A model generated the notes under the pieces. It was not told the DNA's origin. It made no database searches and saw only the letters and a list, made by a program, of their open reading frames with translations. 64,000 nucleotides of DNA, from positions 1-64,000 of the forward strand of contig CABUZK010000006.1 in the NCBI GenBank assembly GCA_902496115.1, read 5' to 3'. The position numbers and the translations under genes are program-made. This DNA comes from an uncultured Collinsella sp. (GTDB lineage: Bacteria; Actinomycetota; Coriobacteriia; Coriobacteriales; Coriobacteriaceae). Positions 58,493-64,000 of the stretch are shown piece after piece (positions within the stretch are counted from its first letter, which is position 1; the number at the start of each line of letters is the position of its first letter).

Positions 58493-58864
58493 ATGGCAAC
58501 TAAGTCTATTGAAACTGAGGCCACCGAGGTTCGCGCCGTCGCTAAGTACGTGCGTGTTTCCCCCAGCAAGGCCCGCCTGGTGGTCGATCTGATCCGCCGC
58601 AAGCCTGTCGCTCAGGCCTTCGACATCCTCCACTTCTGCGACCGCGCCGTCGCCGTGGATGTCGAGAAGGTTCTCCGTTCCGCCGTTGCGAACGCCGAGA
58701 ACAACAACGGTCTGCGTGCCGACAACCTGGTTGTCGCCGCTGCCTATGTTGACGAGGGTCCGACGCTTAAGCGCATCCGTCCCCGCGCCAAGGGTTCCGC
58801 TTCTCGTATTCTGAAGCGTACTTCCCACATCACCGTCGTCGTTGCTCCTCGAAAGGAGGCGTAA
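58493..58864 (+). CDS. rplV: 50S ribosomal protein L22
   Basis: 123 residues; the extended tunnel hairpin is GPTLKRIRPRAKGSASRILKRTSHITVVV, with the helical core VRVSPSKARLVVDLIRRKPVAQAFDIL. ATG 58493 lies 15 bases after rpsS, and rpsC follows within seven bases. Confidence 0.97.
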   Translation: MATKSIETEATEVRAVAKYVRVSPSKARLVVDLIRRKPVAQAFDILHFCDRAVAVDVEKVLRSAVANAENNNGLRADNLVVAAAYVDEGPTLKRIRPRAKGSASRILKRTSHITVVVAPRKEA

Positions 58865-58870
58865 AGCTGT

Positions 58871-59581
58871 ATGGGTCAGAAAGTCTACCCCACCGGCTTC
58901 CGTCTTGGCATCACCGAGAACTGGCGCTCCCGCTGGTTCGCAGAGAAGGATTACGCTAAGACCCTCGGTAACGATCTCGAGATCCGCAAGTACCTCGAGA
59001 AGCGTCTTTCCCGCGCAGCTGTCTCCCGTGTCGAGATCGAGCGCGCTGGCGACAAGGTGAAGGTCATCATCCTCACCGCTCGCCCCGGCGTTGTCATCGG
59101 TAAGAAGGGTGCCGAGATCGATACCCTCCGCACCGAGCTCGAGAAGGTCGCTGGCGTCTCCAAGGGCCAGCTCTCCGTCGACGTTGTCGAGATCAAGCGC
59201 CCCGAGCTCGACGCCAACCTCGTTGCTCAGTCTATCGCCGAGCAGCTCGAGGGCCGCGTTGCCTTCCGTCGCGCTATGCGCAAGGCTGTCCAGTCCGCCC
59301 GCAAGGCCGGCGCTAAGGGCATCCGTATCCAGTGCTCCGGTCGTCTCGGCGGTGCCGAGATGGGCCGTCGTGAGTGGTACCGCGAGGGTCGCGTGCCTCT
59401 GCACACCCTCCGTGCCAAGATCGACTACGGCACGGCTGTCGCCAGCACCACCATGGGCGCTTGCGGCGTGAAGGTCTGGATCTACCTGGGCGAGAAGCTC
59501 CCGGGCCAGCCTGTTCCCAACCCTGCACTCGAGGGCTCTTCCCGTCCTCGTCGTCGTAACTCCGAGAGGAGGGGTCAGTAG
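58871..59581 (+). CDS. rpsC: 30S ribosomal protein S3
   Basis: 236 residues: MGQKVYPTGFRLGITENWRSRWFAEKDYAK, KH domain with VIGKKGAEIDTLRTELEKV, and C-terminal GRLGGAEMGRREWYREGRVPLHTLRAKIDYG. At the mRNA entry site it has helicase activity. Its stop overlaps the rplP start by one base (TAGTG). Confidence 0.98.
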   Translation: MGQKVYPTGFRLGITENWRSRWFAEKDYAKTLGNDLEIRKYLEKRLSRAAVSRVEIERAGDKVKVIILTARPGVVIGKKGAEIDTLRTELEKVAGVSKGQLSVDVVEIKRPELDANLVAQSIAEQLEGRVAFRRAMRKAVQSARKAGAKGIRIQCSGRLGGAEMGRREWYREGRVPLHTLRAKIDYGTAVASTTMGACGVKVWIYLGEKLPGQPVPNPALEGSSRPRRRNSERRGQ

Positions 59582-60084
59582 TGCTTGCCCCTAAGCGTAT
59601 TCTTCACCGCAAGGTGCAGCGTGGCTCCATGAAGGGCCAGGCCAAGGGTAATACCGAGCTGCATTTCGGCGAGTTTGGTATCCAGGCTCTCGAGGCCCAT
59701 TGGATCACCAACCGTCAGATCGAGGCCGCTCGTATTGCCATGACCCGCTACATGAAGCGTGGCGGTCGTGTCTACATCACGATCTTCCCCGATAAGCCCA
59801 TCACCAAGAAGCCTGCCGAGACTCGCATGGGTTCTGGTAAGGGTAACCCCGAGGAGTGGGTGGCCGTCGTCAAGCCCGGCCGCATCATGTTCGAGGTCAA
59901 GGGCGTGCCCGAGGAGGTCGCTCGCGAGGCTCTGCGTCTTGCTCAGCACAAGCTCCCCATCAAGACCAAGATTGTGGTTGCCAAGAACGCTGAGCAGCGC
60001 ATCGAGAAGGAAATGGCTGAGGAGGCCGCTCTCGAGGCCAAGTGGGCTGCTGAGGACGCCGCCGCCGCCAAGGAGGAGAACTAA
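59581..60084 (+). CDS. rplP: 50S ribosomal protein L16, C-terminally extended
   Basis: 167 residues from GTG 59581; homologues are near 136-145. The core (MLAPKRILHRKVQRGSMKGQAKGN... YMKRGGRVYITIFPDKPITKKPAETRMGSGKGNPE) is typical. About 28 extra residues, an alanine/glutamate-rich helix (EQRIEKEMAEEAALEAKWAAEDAAAAKEEN), are added at the C-terminus. It overlaps both rpsC and rpmC by one base. Confidence 0.97.
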   Translation: MLAPKRILHRKVQRGSMKGQAKGNTELHFGEFGIQALEAHWITNRQIEAARIAMTRYMKRGGRVYITIFPDKPITKKPAETRMGSGKGNPEEWVAVVKPGRIMFEVKGVPEEVAREALRLAQHKLPIKTKIVVAKNAEQRIEKEMAEEAALEAKWAAEDAAAAKEEN

Positions 60085-60299
60085 TGAAGCCCGCAGAGAT
60101 TCGTGAGCTCTCGGACGCTCAGCTCGTTGAGAAGCTGAAGGAAATGCGCGCCGAGCTCTTTAACCTTCGTTTCCAGATGGCCACCAGCCAGCTGGACAAC
60201 ACCGCTCGCGTCAACACCGTGAAGAAGGACATCGCTCGCGTCCTCACGGAGCAGCGCGCCCGCGAGATCGCAGCGGAGAAGTCCGCTGTCGCCGAGTAG
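60084..60299 (+). CDS. rpmC: 50S ribosomal protein L29
   Basis: 71 residues, MKPAEIRELSDAQLVEKLKEMRAELFNLRFQMATSQLDNTARV, the two-helix L29 fold near the tunnel exit beside L23. Coupled to rplP by an ATG overlapping its stop (TAATG). Confidence 0.97.
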   Translation: MKPAEIRELSDAQLVEKLKEMRAELFNLRFQMATSQLDNTARVNTVKKDIARVLTEQRAREIAAEKSAVAE

Positions 60300-60315
60300 G
60301 ACCTAAGGAGAGAAC

Positions 60316-60576
60316 ATGACTGATTCGCGTAACTCGCGTAAGGTCCGTACGGGTGTCGTTACCTCCGTCTCCGGTGCCAAGACCATTGTTGTCACCATCA
60401 CCGAGCGCAAGCGTCACCCCAAGTACGGCAAGATGATGACCAGCTCCAAGAAGCTGCACGCTCACGACGAGGAGTGCACGGCTGGCGTGGGCGATACCGT
60501 CCGCGTTATGGAGACCCGTCCTATGTCCAAGATGAAGCGTTGGCGCCTCATCGAGGTCGTCGAGCGCGCTAAATAA
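60316..60576 (+). CDS. rpsQ: 30S ribosomal protein S17
   Basis: 86 residues, NSRKVRTGVVTSVSGAKTIVVTITERKRHPKYGKMMTSSKKLHAHDEECTAGVGDTVRVMETRPMSKMKRWRLIEVVERAK, an OB-fold 16S rRNA-binding protein. ATG follows AAGGAG. It is followed by a 118-base structured gap before rplN. Confidence 0.97.
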   Translation: MTDSRNSRKVRTGVVTSVSGAKTIVVTITERKRHPKYGKMMTSSKKLHAHDEECTAGVGDTVRVMETRPMSKMKRWRLIEVVERAK

Positions 60577-60603
60577 GCAGTCGCTCTTACGACTTGTACG
60601 TTT

Positions 60604-60669
60604 CCGAAGATGTGCGTATACCTGGCTTGCATACCACAGGCCGTATAAAGGCAGCGCACCTCTCTTCGG
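60604..60669 (+). promoter_or_regulatory. Structured rpsQ-rplN intergenic RNA
   Basis: CCGAAGA...GTGCG pairs with CGCAC...TCTTCGG. Inside, TATACCTG pairs with CAGG and TATA segments. In other bacteria rplN follows rpsQ closely, so this folded insert is a candidate autoregulatory leader or processing site. Confidence 0.5.
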
Positions 60670-60694
60670 TTCTTAGTTCGGAGGAACATCTACC

Positions 60695-61063
60695 ATGATT
60701 CAGATGCAAACCATGCTGAACGTCGCCGACAACTCCGGCGCTCGCAAGATTCGCTGCATCAAGGTGCTTGGCGGTTCCAAGCGTCGTTATGCAGGCATCG
60801 GCGATGTGTTCATCGGTGCTGTCCAGGAGGCTACCCCTGGCGCCAACGTCAAGAAGAAGGACGTTGTCCGTTGCGTCGTCGTTCGCACCGTTAAGGAGAT
60901 CCGCCGCAAGGATGGCTCCTACATTCGCTTTGATGAGAACGCCTGCGTTGTCATCAACAACGATGGTTCGCCCGTCGGCACCCGTATCTTCGGGCCCGTC
61001 GCTCGCGAGCTTCGTGACAAGAAGTACATGAAGATCGTCTCGCTCGCTCCCGAGACCCTGTAG
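60695..61063 (+). CDS. rplN: 50S ribosomal protein L14
   Basis: 122 residues, MIQMQTMLNVADNSGARKIRCIKVLGGSKRRYAGIGDVF... FGPVARELRDKKYMKIVSLAPETL. Contacts L19 and 16S rRNA in an intersubunit bridge. ATG follows GGAGGAAC. rplX begins 14 bases after the stop. Confidence 0.98.
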   Translation: MIQMQTMLNVADNSGARKIRCIKVLGGSKRRYAGIGDVFIGAVQEATPGANVKKKDVVRCVVVRTVKEIRRKDGSYIRFDENACVVINNDGSPVGTRIFGPVARELRDKKYMKIVSLAPETL

Positions 61064-61076
61064 TTAGGGGAGATAT

Positions 61077-61382
61077 ATGTATATCAAGAAGGGCGATAAG
61101 GTCCAGGTTCTCTCTGGTAAGGATCGCGGCAAGCAGGGCGTTGTCCTGCGTGCTCTCCCCGCCGAGAACAAGGTCGTTGTCGAGGGCGTTTCGGTCGTCA
61201 AGAAGGCCGTCAAGCCCAACGCTGCCAACCAGCAGGGCGGCATCGTTTCGCAGGAGGCTCCCATCGACGCCTCCAACGTCAATCTCGTTTGCCCCGAGTG
61301 CGGTAAGGTTACCCGCGTCGGTCACGAGAAGGACGGCAAGAACAAGCTTCGCGTCTGCAAGAAGTGCGGCCACAAGTTCTAA
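61077..61382 (+). CDS. rplX: 50S ribosomal protein L24
   Basis: 101 residues, MYIKKGDKVQVLSGKDRGKQGVVLRALPAENKVVVEGV (KOW motif), with a C-terminal zinc-ribbon-like pair CPECGKVTRV...CKKCGHKF. Early assembly protein of the 50S subunit. In nearly all bacteria rplE, rpsN and rpsH follow; here a terminator and unrelated genes follow, so the spc cluster is cut after this gene. Confidence 0.97.
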   Translation: MYIKKGDKVQVLSGKDRGKQGVVLRALPAENKVVVEGVSVVKKAVKPNAANQQGGIVSQEAPIDASNVNLVCPECGKVTRVGHEKDGKNKLRVCKKCGHKF

Positions 61383-61409
61383 GCTGCCCGCAACATCAAG
61401 TTGCTAGCA

Positions 61410-61446
61410 AAGGCCCGGATGCCCCAAGGCACCCGGGCCTTTTTTG
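61410..61446 (+). terminator. Ribosomal operon terminator after rplX
   Basis: GGCCCGGATGCC pairs with GGCACCCGGGCC, followed by six T. Confidence 0.93.
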
Positions 61447-61629
61447 ATCCCTACTCATTAGGTACTCATTGGGGACAGGCTTAAATGAGTGGTTGCGCGC
61501 ACGAAGGCTGGCGTGACAGTTGGTCAGCTTGTGCGTTGCTGCGGACTCGGTGAGGCAACGGTTAAAAGGGCAACTGTTGGCTGGCGCGACGCCTCAAATG
61601 ATCCGTTTTCCTCCGTCCCCTAGGGATCA
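61445..61629. repeat. 185-bp segment bounded by TGATCCCTA/TAGGGATCA
   Basis: Nine-base perfect terminal inverted repeats (61445-61453 and 61621-61629) enclose non-coding DNA. Inside is ACTCATT-GGGGACAGGC-TTAAATGAGT (61464-61490), a GGGACAGG-core hairpin with different arms (copy 8). The size and ends would suit a MITE-like element. Confidence 0.45.
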
Positions 61630-61631
61630 GG

Positions 61632-61779
61632 TGATGCGCATTTATGCGTAGTTACTGCGTAGGACTGTGTGAGTATGCGTGTATATGCGCCGTCAATTGC
61701 TGAACTTTGACCATTTAGCGGTAATACACGCAAAAGTACGCGCATACACGCGCATTTGTGCGAATATAGAGCTGTCAGA
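61632..61779 (+). promoter_or_regulatory. Repeat-rich control region ahead of the oxidoreductase
   Basis: Multiple copies of ATGCGT/ACGCGCAT-like words occur in both orientations (for example TATGCGTGTATATGCGC and TACGCGCATACACGCGCA). They look like clustered operator half-sites. DeoR, encoded in the same unit, is the obvious candidate regulator. Confidence 0.5.
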
Positions 61780-61812
61780 AATGAAAGACTTTTCACGACG
61801 CAGGAGGCACAT

Positions 61813-62892
61813 ATGGCAGATTCCAAACAGGTTCCGCTCGACGCTGCGGCAGCCGCAAAGGCAGCGTTCGCTTCGGTCCAGGACAAGCCGTTCCCCGATG
61901 ATATCTTTACGGCCCCCGAGCTTCGTTGGGCTGTGATCGGGTGCGGCGTTATCGCCAACCAGATGGCCCAGTCTCTCGCTCTTGCTGGCCGCAAGCTTGC
62001 GGGCGTCGCCAACCGCACGCTGTCAAAGGCTCAAACTTTTGCCGAGCAGTATGGCATCGAGAAGGTCTATGACACGGTCGAGGATCTCTACGCCGATCCG
62101 AACATTGACGCAGTCTATATCACCACGCCGCATAACACTCATATCACCTACCTGCGAGCCGCTCTGGCAGCTGGCAAGCACGTGCTCTGCGAAAAGGCCA
62201 TTACCCTCAACTCTGCCGAGCTCGACGAGGCCCGCGCCATTGCCGACGAGCACCACGTCGTCCTTATGGACGCCACCACTGTACTTCACATGCCCTTGTA
62301 TCAGGAGCTGCATCGTCGCATGGATGCTGGCGAGTTCGGCCGCATGAATCTCGCTCAACTCAACTTTGGCAGCTATAAGGAGTACGGCGATCTGACCAAT
62401 CGCTTCTACAATCGCAACCTTGCCGGCGGTGCCATGCTCGACATTGGCGTGTATGCCCTGTCCGTCATGCGCCTCTTTATGGCAAGCCAACCCGCTGAGG
62501 TTGTCTCGCTGGGCAACACCTGCGAGACCGGCGTTGACGTTGCGGGCGGCATCGTCTGCCGCAATGCCGAACAGCAGCTGGGCGTGGTGAGCCTCACGCT
62601 CCACTCCAAGCAACCCAAGCGCTCGGTCATCAGCTTCGACAAGTGTTATATCGAGGTCAACGATTATCCGCGTGCCGATCACGCGACCATCGTGTGGACT
62701 GCGGACGGCCACCGCGAGGAGGTCCACGCCGGCACCGAGGCTTACGCCCTTTGCTATGAGATGGCCGATCTTGAGAAGGCCGTTGCCGGCGACGACTCCA
62801 AGCGCGAGCTGCTGGATTATGCTTCTGATGTTATGGAGCTTATGACCAAGCTTCGCGCCGACTGGGGAGTCGTGTACCCCGAGGAGGAGTAA
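61813..62892 (+). CDS. Gfo/Idh/MocA-family NAD(P)-dependent oxidoreductase
   Basis: 359 residues from ATG 61813 behind AGGAGG. A leading segment of about 35 residues precedes the Rossmann fold (LRWAVIGCGVIANQMAQSLALAG). The signature AAGKHVLCEKAITLNSAE contains the EK pair at the active site, and GGAMLDIGVYALSVMRLF is the C-terminal domain. It resembles sugar or trans-1,2-dihydrodiol dehydrogenases; the substrate is unknown. The DeoR gene starts three bases after the stop, so the two form an operon. Confidence 0.9.
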   Translation: MADSKQVPLDAAAAAKAAFASVQDKPFPDDIFTAPELRWAVIGCGVIANQMAQSLALAGRKLAGVANRTLSKAQTFAEQYGIEKVYDTVEDLYADPNIDAVYITTPHNTHITYLRAALAAGKHVLCEKAITLNSAELDEARAIADEHHVVLMDATTVLHMPLYQELHRRMDAGEFGRMNLAQLNFGSYKEYGDLTNRFYNRNLAGGAMLDIGVYALSVMRLFMASQPAEVVSLGNTCETGVDVAGGIVCRNAEQQLGVVSLTLHSKQPKRSVISFDKCYIEVNDYPRADHATIVWTADGHREEVHAGTEAYALCYEMADLEKAVAGDDSKRELLDYASDVMELMTKLRADWGVVYPEEE

Positions 62893-62895
62893 GCG

Positions 62896-63642
62896 ATGCT
62901 TGCGGAAGATAGGCTCAACGCGATTGTGTCAATGGTGCAACAGGCTGGCTCGGTTACCGTGCCGGAGCTTGCTGGGGCCCTGGGCGTGACGGCGTCTACC
63001 ATTCGGCGCGACCTGCAGACGCTCGACCGCGCGCACCGTATCGCCAAGGTGCACGGTGGGGCGACGAGCCTTGAGCGCGCGCACGTGACGCGCGACCTAA
63101 CGCTTAATGAGCGTAGTGATCTCCATAACGATGACAAGGAGCGCATCTGCGCCCGTGCCGCGGCCCTGGTGGAGCCCGATAGCTTTGTGTATATCGATTC
63201 GGGCTCCACGACCCTCAAGCTCATCGAGCATCTTCCGCGCCTTGAGGGTGTCACCTATGTGACCGATTCCGTGCTCCATGCTCAGCATCTCGCCCTGCGT
63301 GGTATGCGCACCGTGGTGCTAGGCGGCGAGCTCAAGCCCGAGACCGAGGCGCTCGTCGGTCCCGATGCCTTGGCAACCCTGGACCGCTATAACTTCAACT
63401 GCGGTTTTTGGGGTTCCAATGGCATCGCCGCCGAGCAAGGTCTCACCACACCGGATATCGAGGAAGCGCAGGTCAAGCGTATCTCGATGCGTCATACCGC
63501 CAGACGCTTCGTAATCTCGGACGCCAGCAAATTTGGCATGGTGGCGCCCGTCAAGTTCGCGGACTTCCGCGACGCAACGATTATTACCGCAGGCGAGGTC
63601 CCCGCCAAGTACCGGGCAATGGACAACGTCATCACGGTTTAA
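62896..63642 (+). CDS. DeoR-family sugar-responsive repressor
   Basis: 248 residues: MLAEDRLNAIVSMVQQAGSVTVPELAGALGVTASTIRRDLQTLDRAHRIAKVHGGA is the DeoR helix-turn-helix. The C-terminal isomerase-like sensor follows (VYIDSGSTTLKLIEHL, VVLGGELKPETEALVGPDAL, GSNGIAAEQGLTTPDIEEAQVKR). Such proteins bind phosphorylated sugars; FruR-type regulators often precede fruK-fruA, which would lie beyond the window. It may control the oxidoreductase gene. Confidence 0.9.
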   Translation: MLAEDRLNAIVSMVQQAGSVTVPELAGALGVTASTIRRDLQTLDRAHRIAKVHGGATSLERAHVTRDLTLNERSDLHNDDKERICARAAALVEPDSFVYIDSGSTTLKLIEHLPRLEGVTYVTDSVLHAQHLALRGMRTVVLGGELKPETEALVGPDALATLDRYNFNCGFWGSNGIAAEQGLTTPDIEEAQVKRISMRHTARRFVISDASKFGMVAPVKFADFRDATIITAGEVPAKYRAMDNVITV

Positions 63643-63660
63643 CAGCAGGGGCAGACTAAG

Positions 63661-63704
63661 ACCAAAACCACCACGAAGGTGCCTGTCCCCATTGTGGTGG
63701 TTAG
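63661..63704 (-). repeat. GGGACAGG hairpin repeat, copy 7
   Basis: ACCAAAACCACCACGAAGG and ATTGTGGTGGTTAGT enclose TGCCTGTCCCC; core on the minus strand. One arm has drifted slightly. Confidence 0.8.
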
Positions 63705-63733
63705 TAACGAAAACCGAGTAGTTTTCTCAATAG

Positions 63734-63770
63734 AAAAGCGGCAACGTCCATTACGGGCGTTGCCGCTTTT
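63734..63770. terminator. Bidirectional terminator after the DeoR gene
   Basis: AAAAGCGGCAACG pairs with CGTTGCCGCTTTT, giving T-runs on either strand. Confidence 0.85.
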
Positions 63771-63786
63771 GTTGTCTACCGGTTTG

Positions 63787-64000
63787 TCTAAATCTGTAAC
63801 AACTGGACCGTTAAAAGTGGGCTAGGTGTTACAGATTGAGATACTTCCGAACCGCGCCATCCCTTTTTCTCGATCTGTAACATCTGGGACGGATTTTGCC
63901 GAGTTACTGTTACAGATTGAGATTTTTCCCTTGAGGGGGATTCGAATGTCTCGATCTGTAACAGATAGACCGGAAAATGGGTTCTAACTGTTACAGATCG
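63787..64000. repeat. Second alternating 15-bp repeat array, cut by the window edge
   Basis: Copies at 63787-63801, 63827-63841 (inverted), 63868-63882, 63908-63922 (inverted), 63949-63963 and 63989-64000 (inverted, incomplete). Gaps are 25, 26, 25, 26 and 25 bases. The consensus TCTCGATCTGTAACA is the same as at 10040-10174. Confidence 0.88.

Overview
The window looks like a chromosomal stretch of a high-GC Gram-positive bacterium of the class Coriobacteriia, most like Collinsella. The basis is coding GC near 60 percent with strong C/G third positions in highly expressed genes, frequent TTG/GTG starts, a DisA-headed isoprenoid/tRNA-synthetase operon, sortase-type surface protein ends, and a large load of short palindromic intergenic repeats. 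The genus call is inference; no 16S gene is present.

The backbone is the ancient ribosomal/RNA-polymerase supercluster in nearly the order known from Bacillus subtilis: disA-ispD-ispF-cysS-rlmB-yacP (0.1-5.6 kb), rpmG-tRNA-Trp-secE-nusG-rplK-rplA (12.4-15.0 kb), rplJ-rplL (36.8-37.9 kb), rpoB-rpoC (39.4-47.3 kb), rpsL-rpsG-fusA-rpsJ (49.8-53.2 kb), and rplC-rplD-rplW-rplB-rpsS-rplV-rpsC-rplP-rpmC-rpsQ-rplN-rplX (55.6-61.4 kb). tuf sits apart, behind three tRNA genes at 10.7-12.2 kb. The backbone is interrupted by blocks of other genes. At 5.7-10.0 kb there is an HTH/HipA-like protein, small membrane proteins and two unknown proteins. At 15.3-36.4 kb there are a phosphoesterase with a ParB-like/BMP protein, MscS, a broken cell-wall 5'-nucleotidase, an ABC importer, a WYL regulator, AsnRS, PTS EIIA, an esterase, a FeoA-FeoB iron transporter, an MFS exporter, a GH13 amylase, a DNA glycosylase and an aminotransferase. 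galU lies at 38.2 kb, an ECF sigma/anti-sigma pair at 47.5 kb, and a CDF transporter plus a phosphatase at 53.3-55.1 kb. After rplX the expected rplE/rpsN/rpsH genes are absent; a terminator, an oxidoreductase and a DeoR regulator follow.

The most unusual material is non-coding. (1) Three large hairpin elements (36.40-36.62, 49.43-49.57, 55.18-55.33 kb) share a core of about 65 bp but have completely different, almost perfectly self-complementary 33-41 bp arms. Each lies where an inserted block meets a ribosomal-protein operon, and imperfect pairs point to a structured RNA read from the minus strand. Genes ending just upstream of two of them show an abrupt shift to A/C-ending codons. (2) Two arrays (10.04 and 63.79 kb) carry a 15-bp repeat in alternating orientation at 40-bp steps. 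(3) A dispersed hairpin family has a GGGACAGG core. (4) A shared dyad motif precedes the tRNA-tuf, rpsL, rplC and rplB transcription units. RpoC also carries a C-terminal extension resembling the RNA polymerase alpha-subunit C-terminal domain.

The genes jointly serve translation and transcription, c-di-AMP and isoprenoid precursor synthesis, and sugar/iron/amino-acid uptake. All assignments come from reading the sequence by eye; no database search was run.
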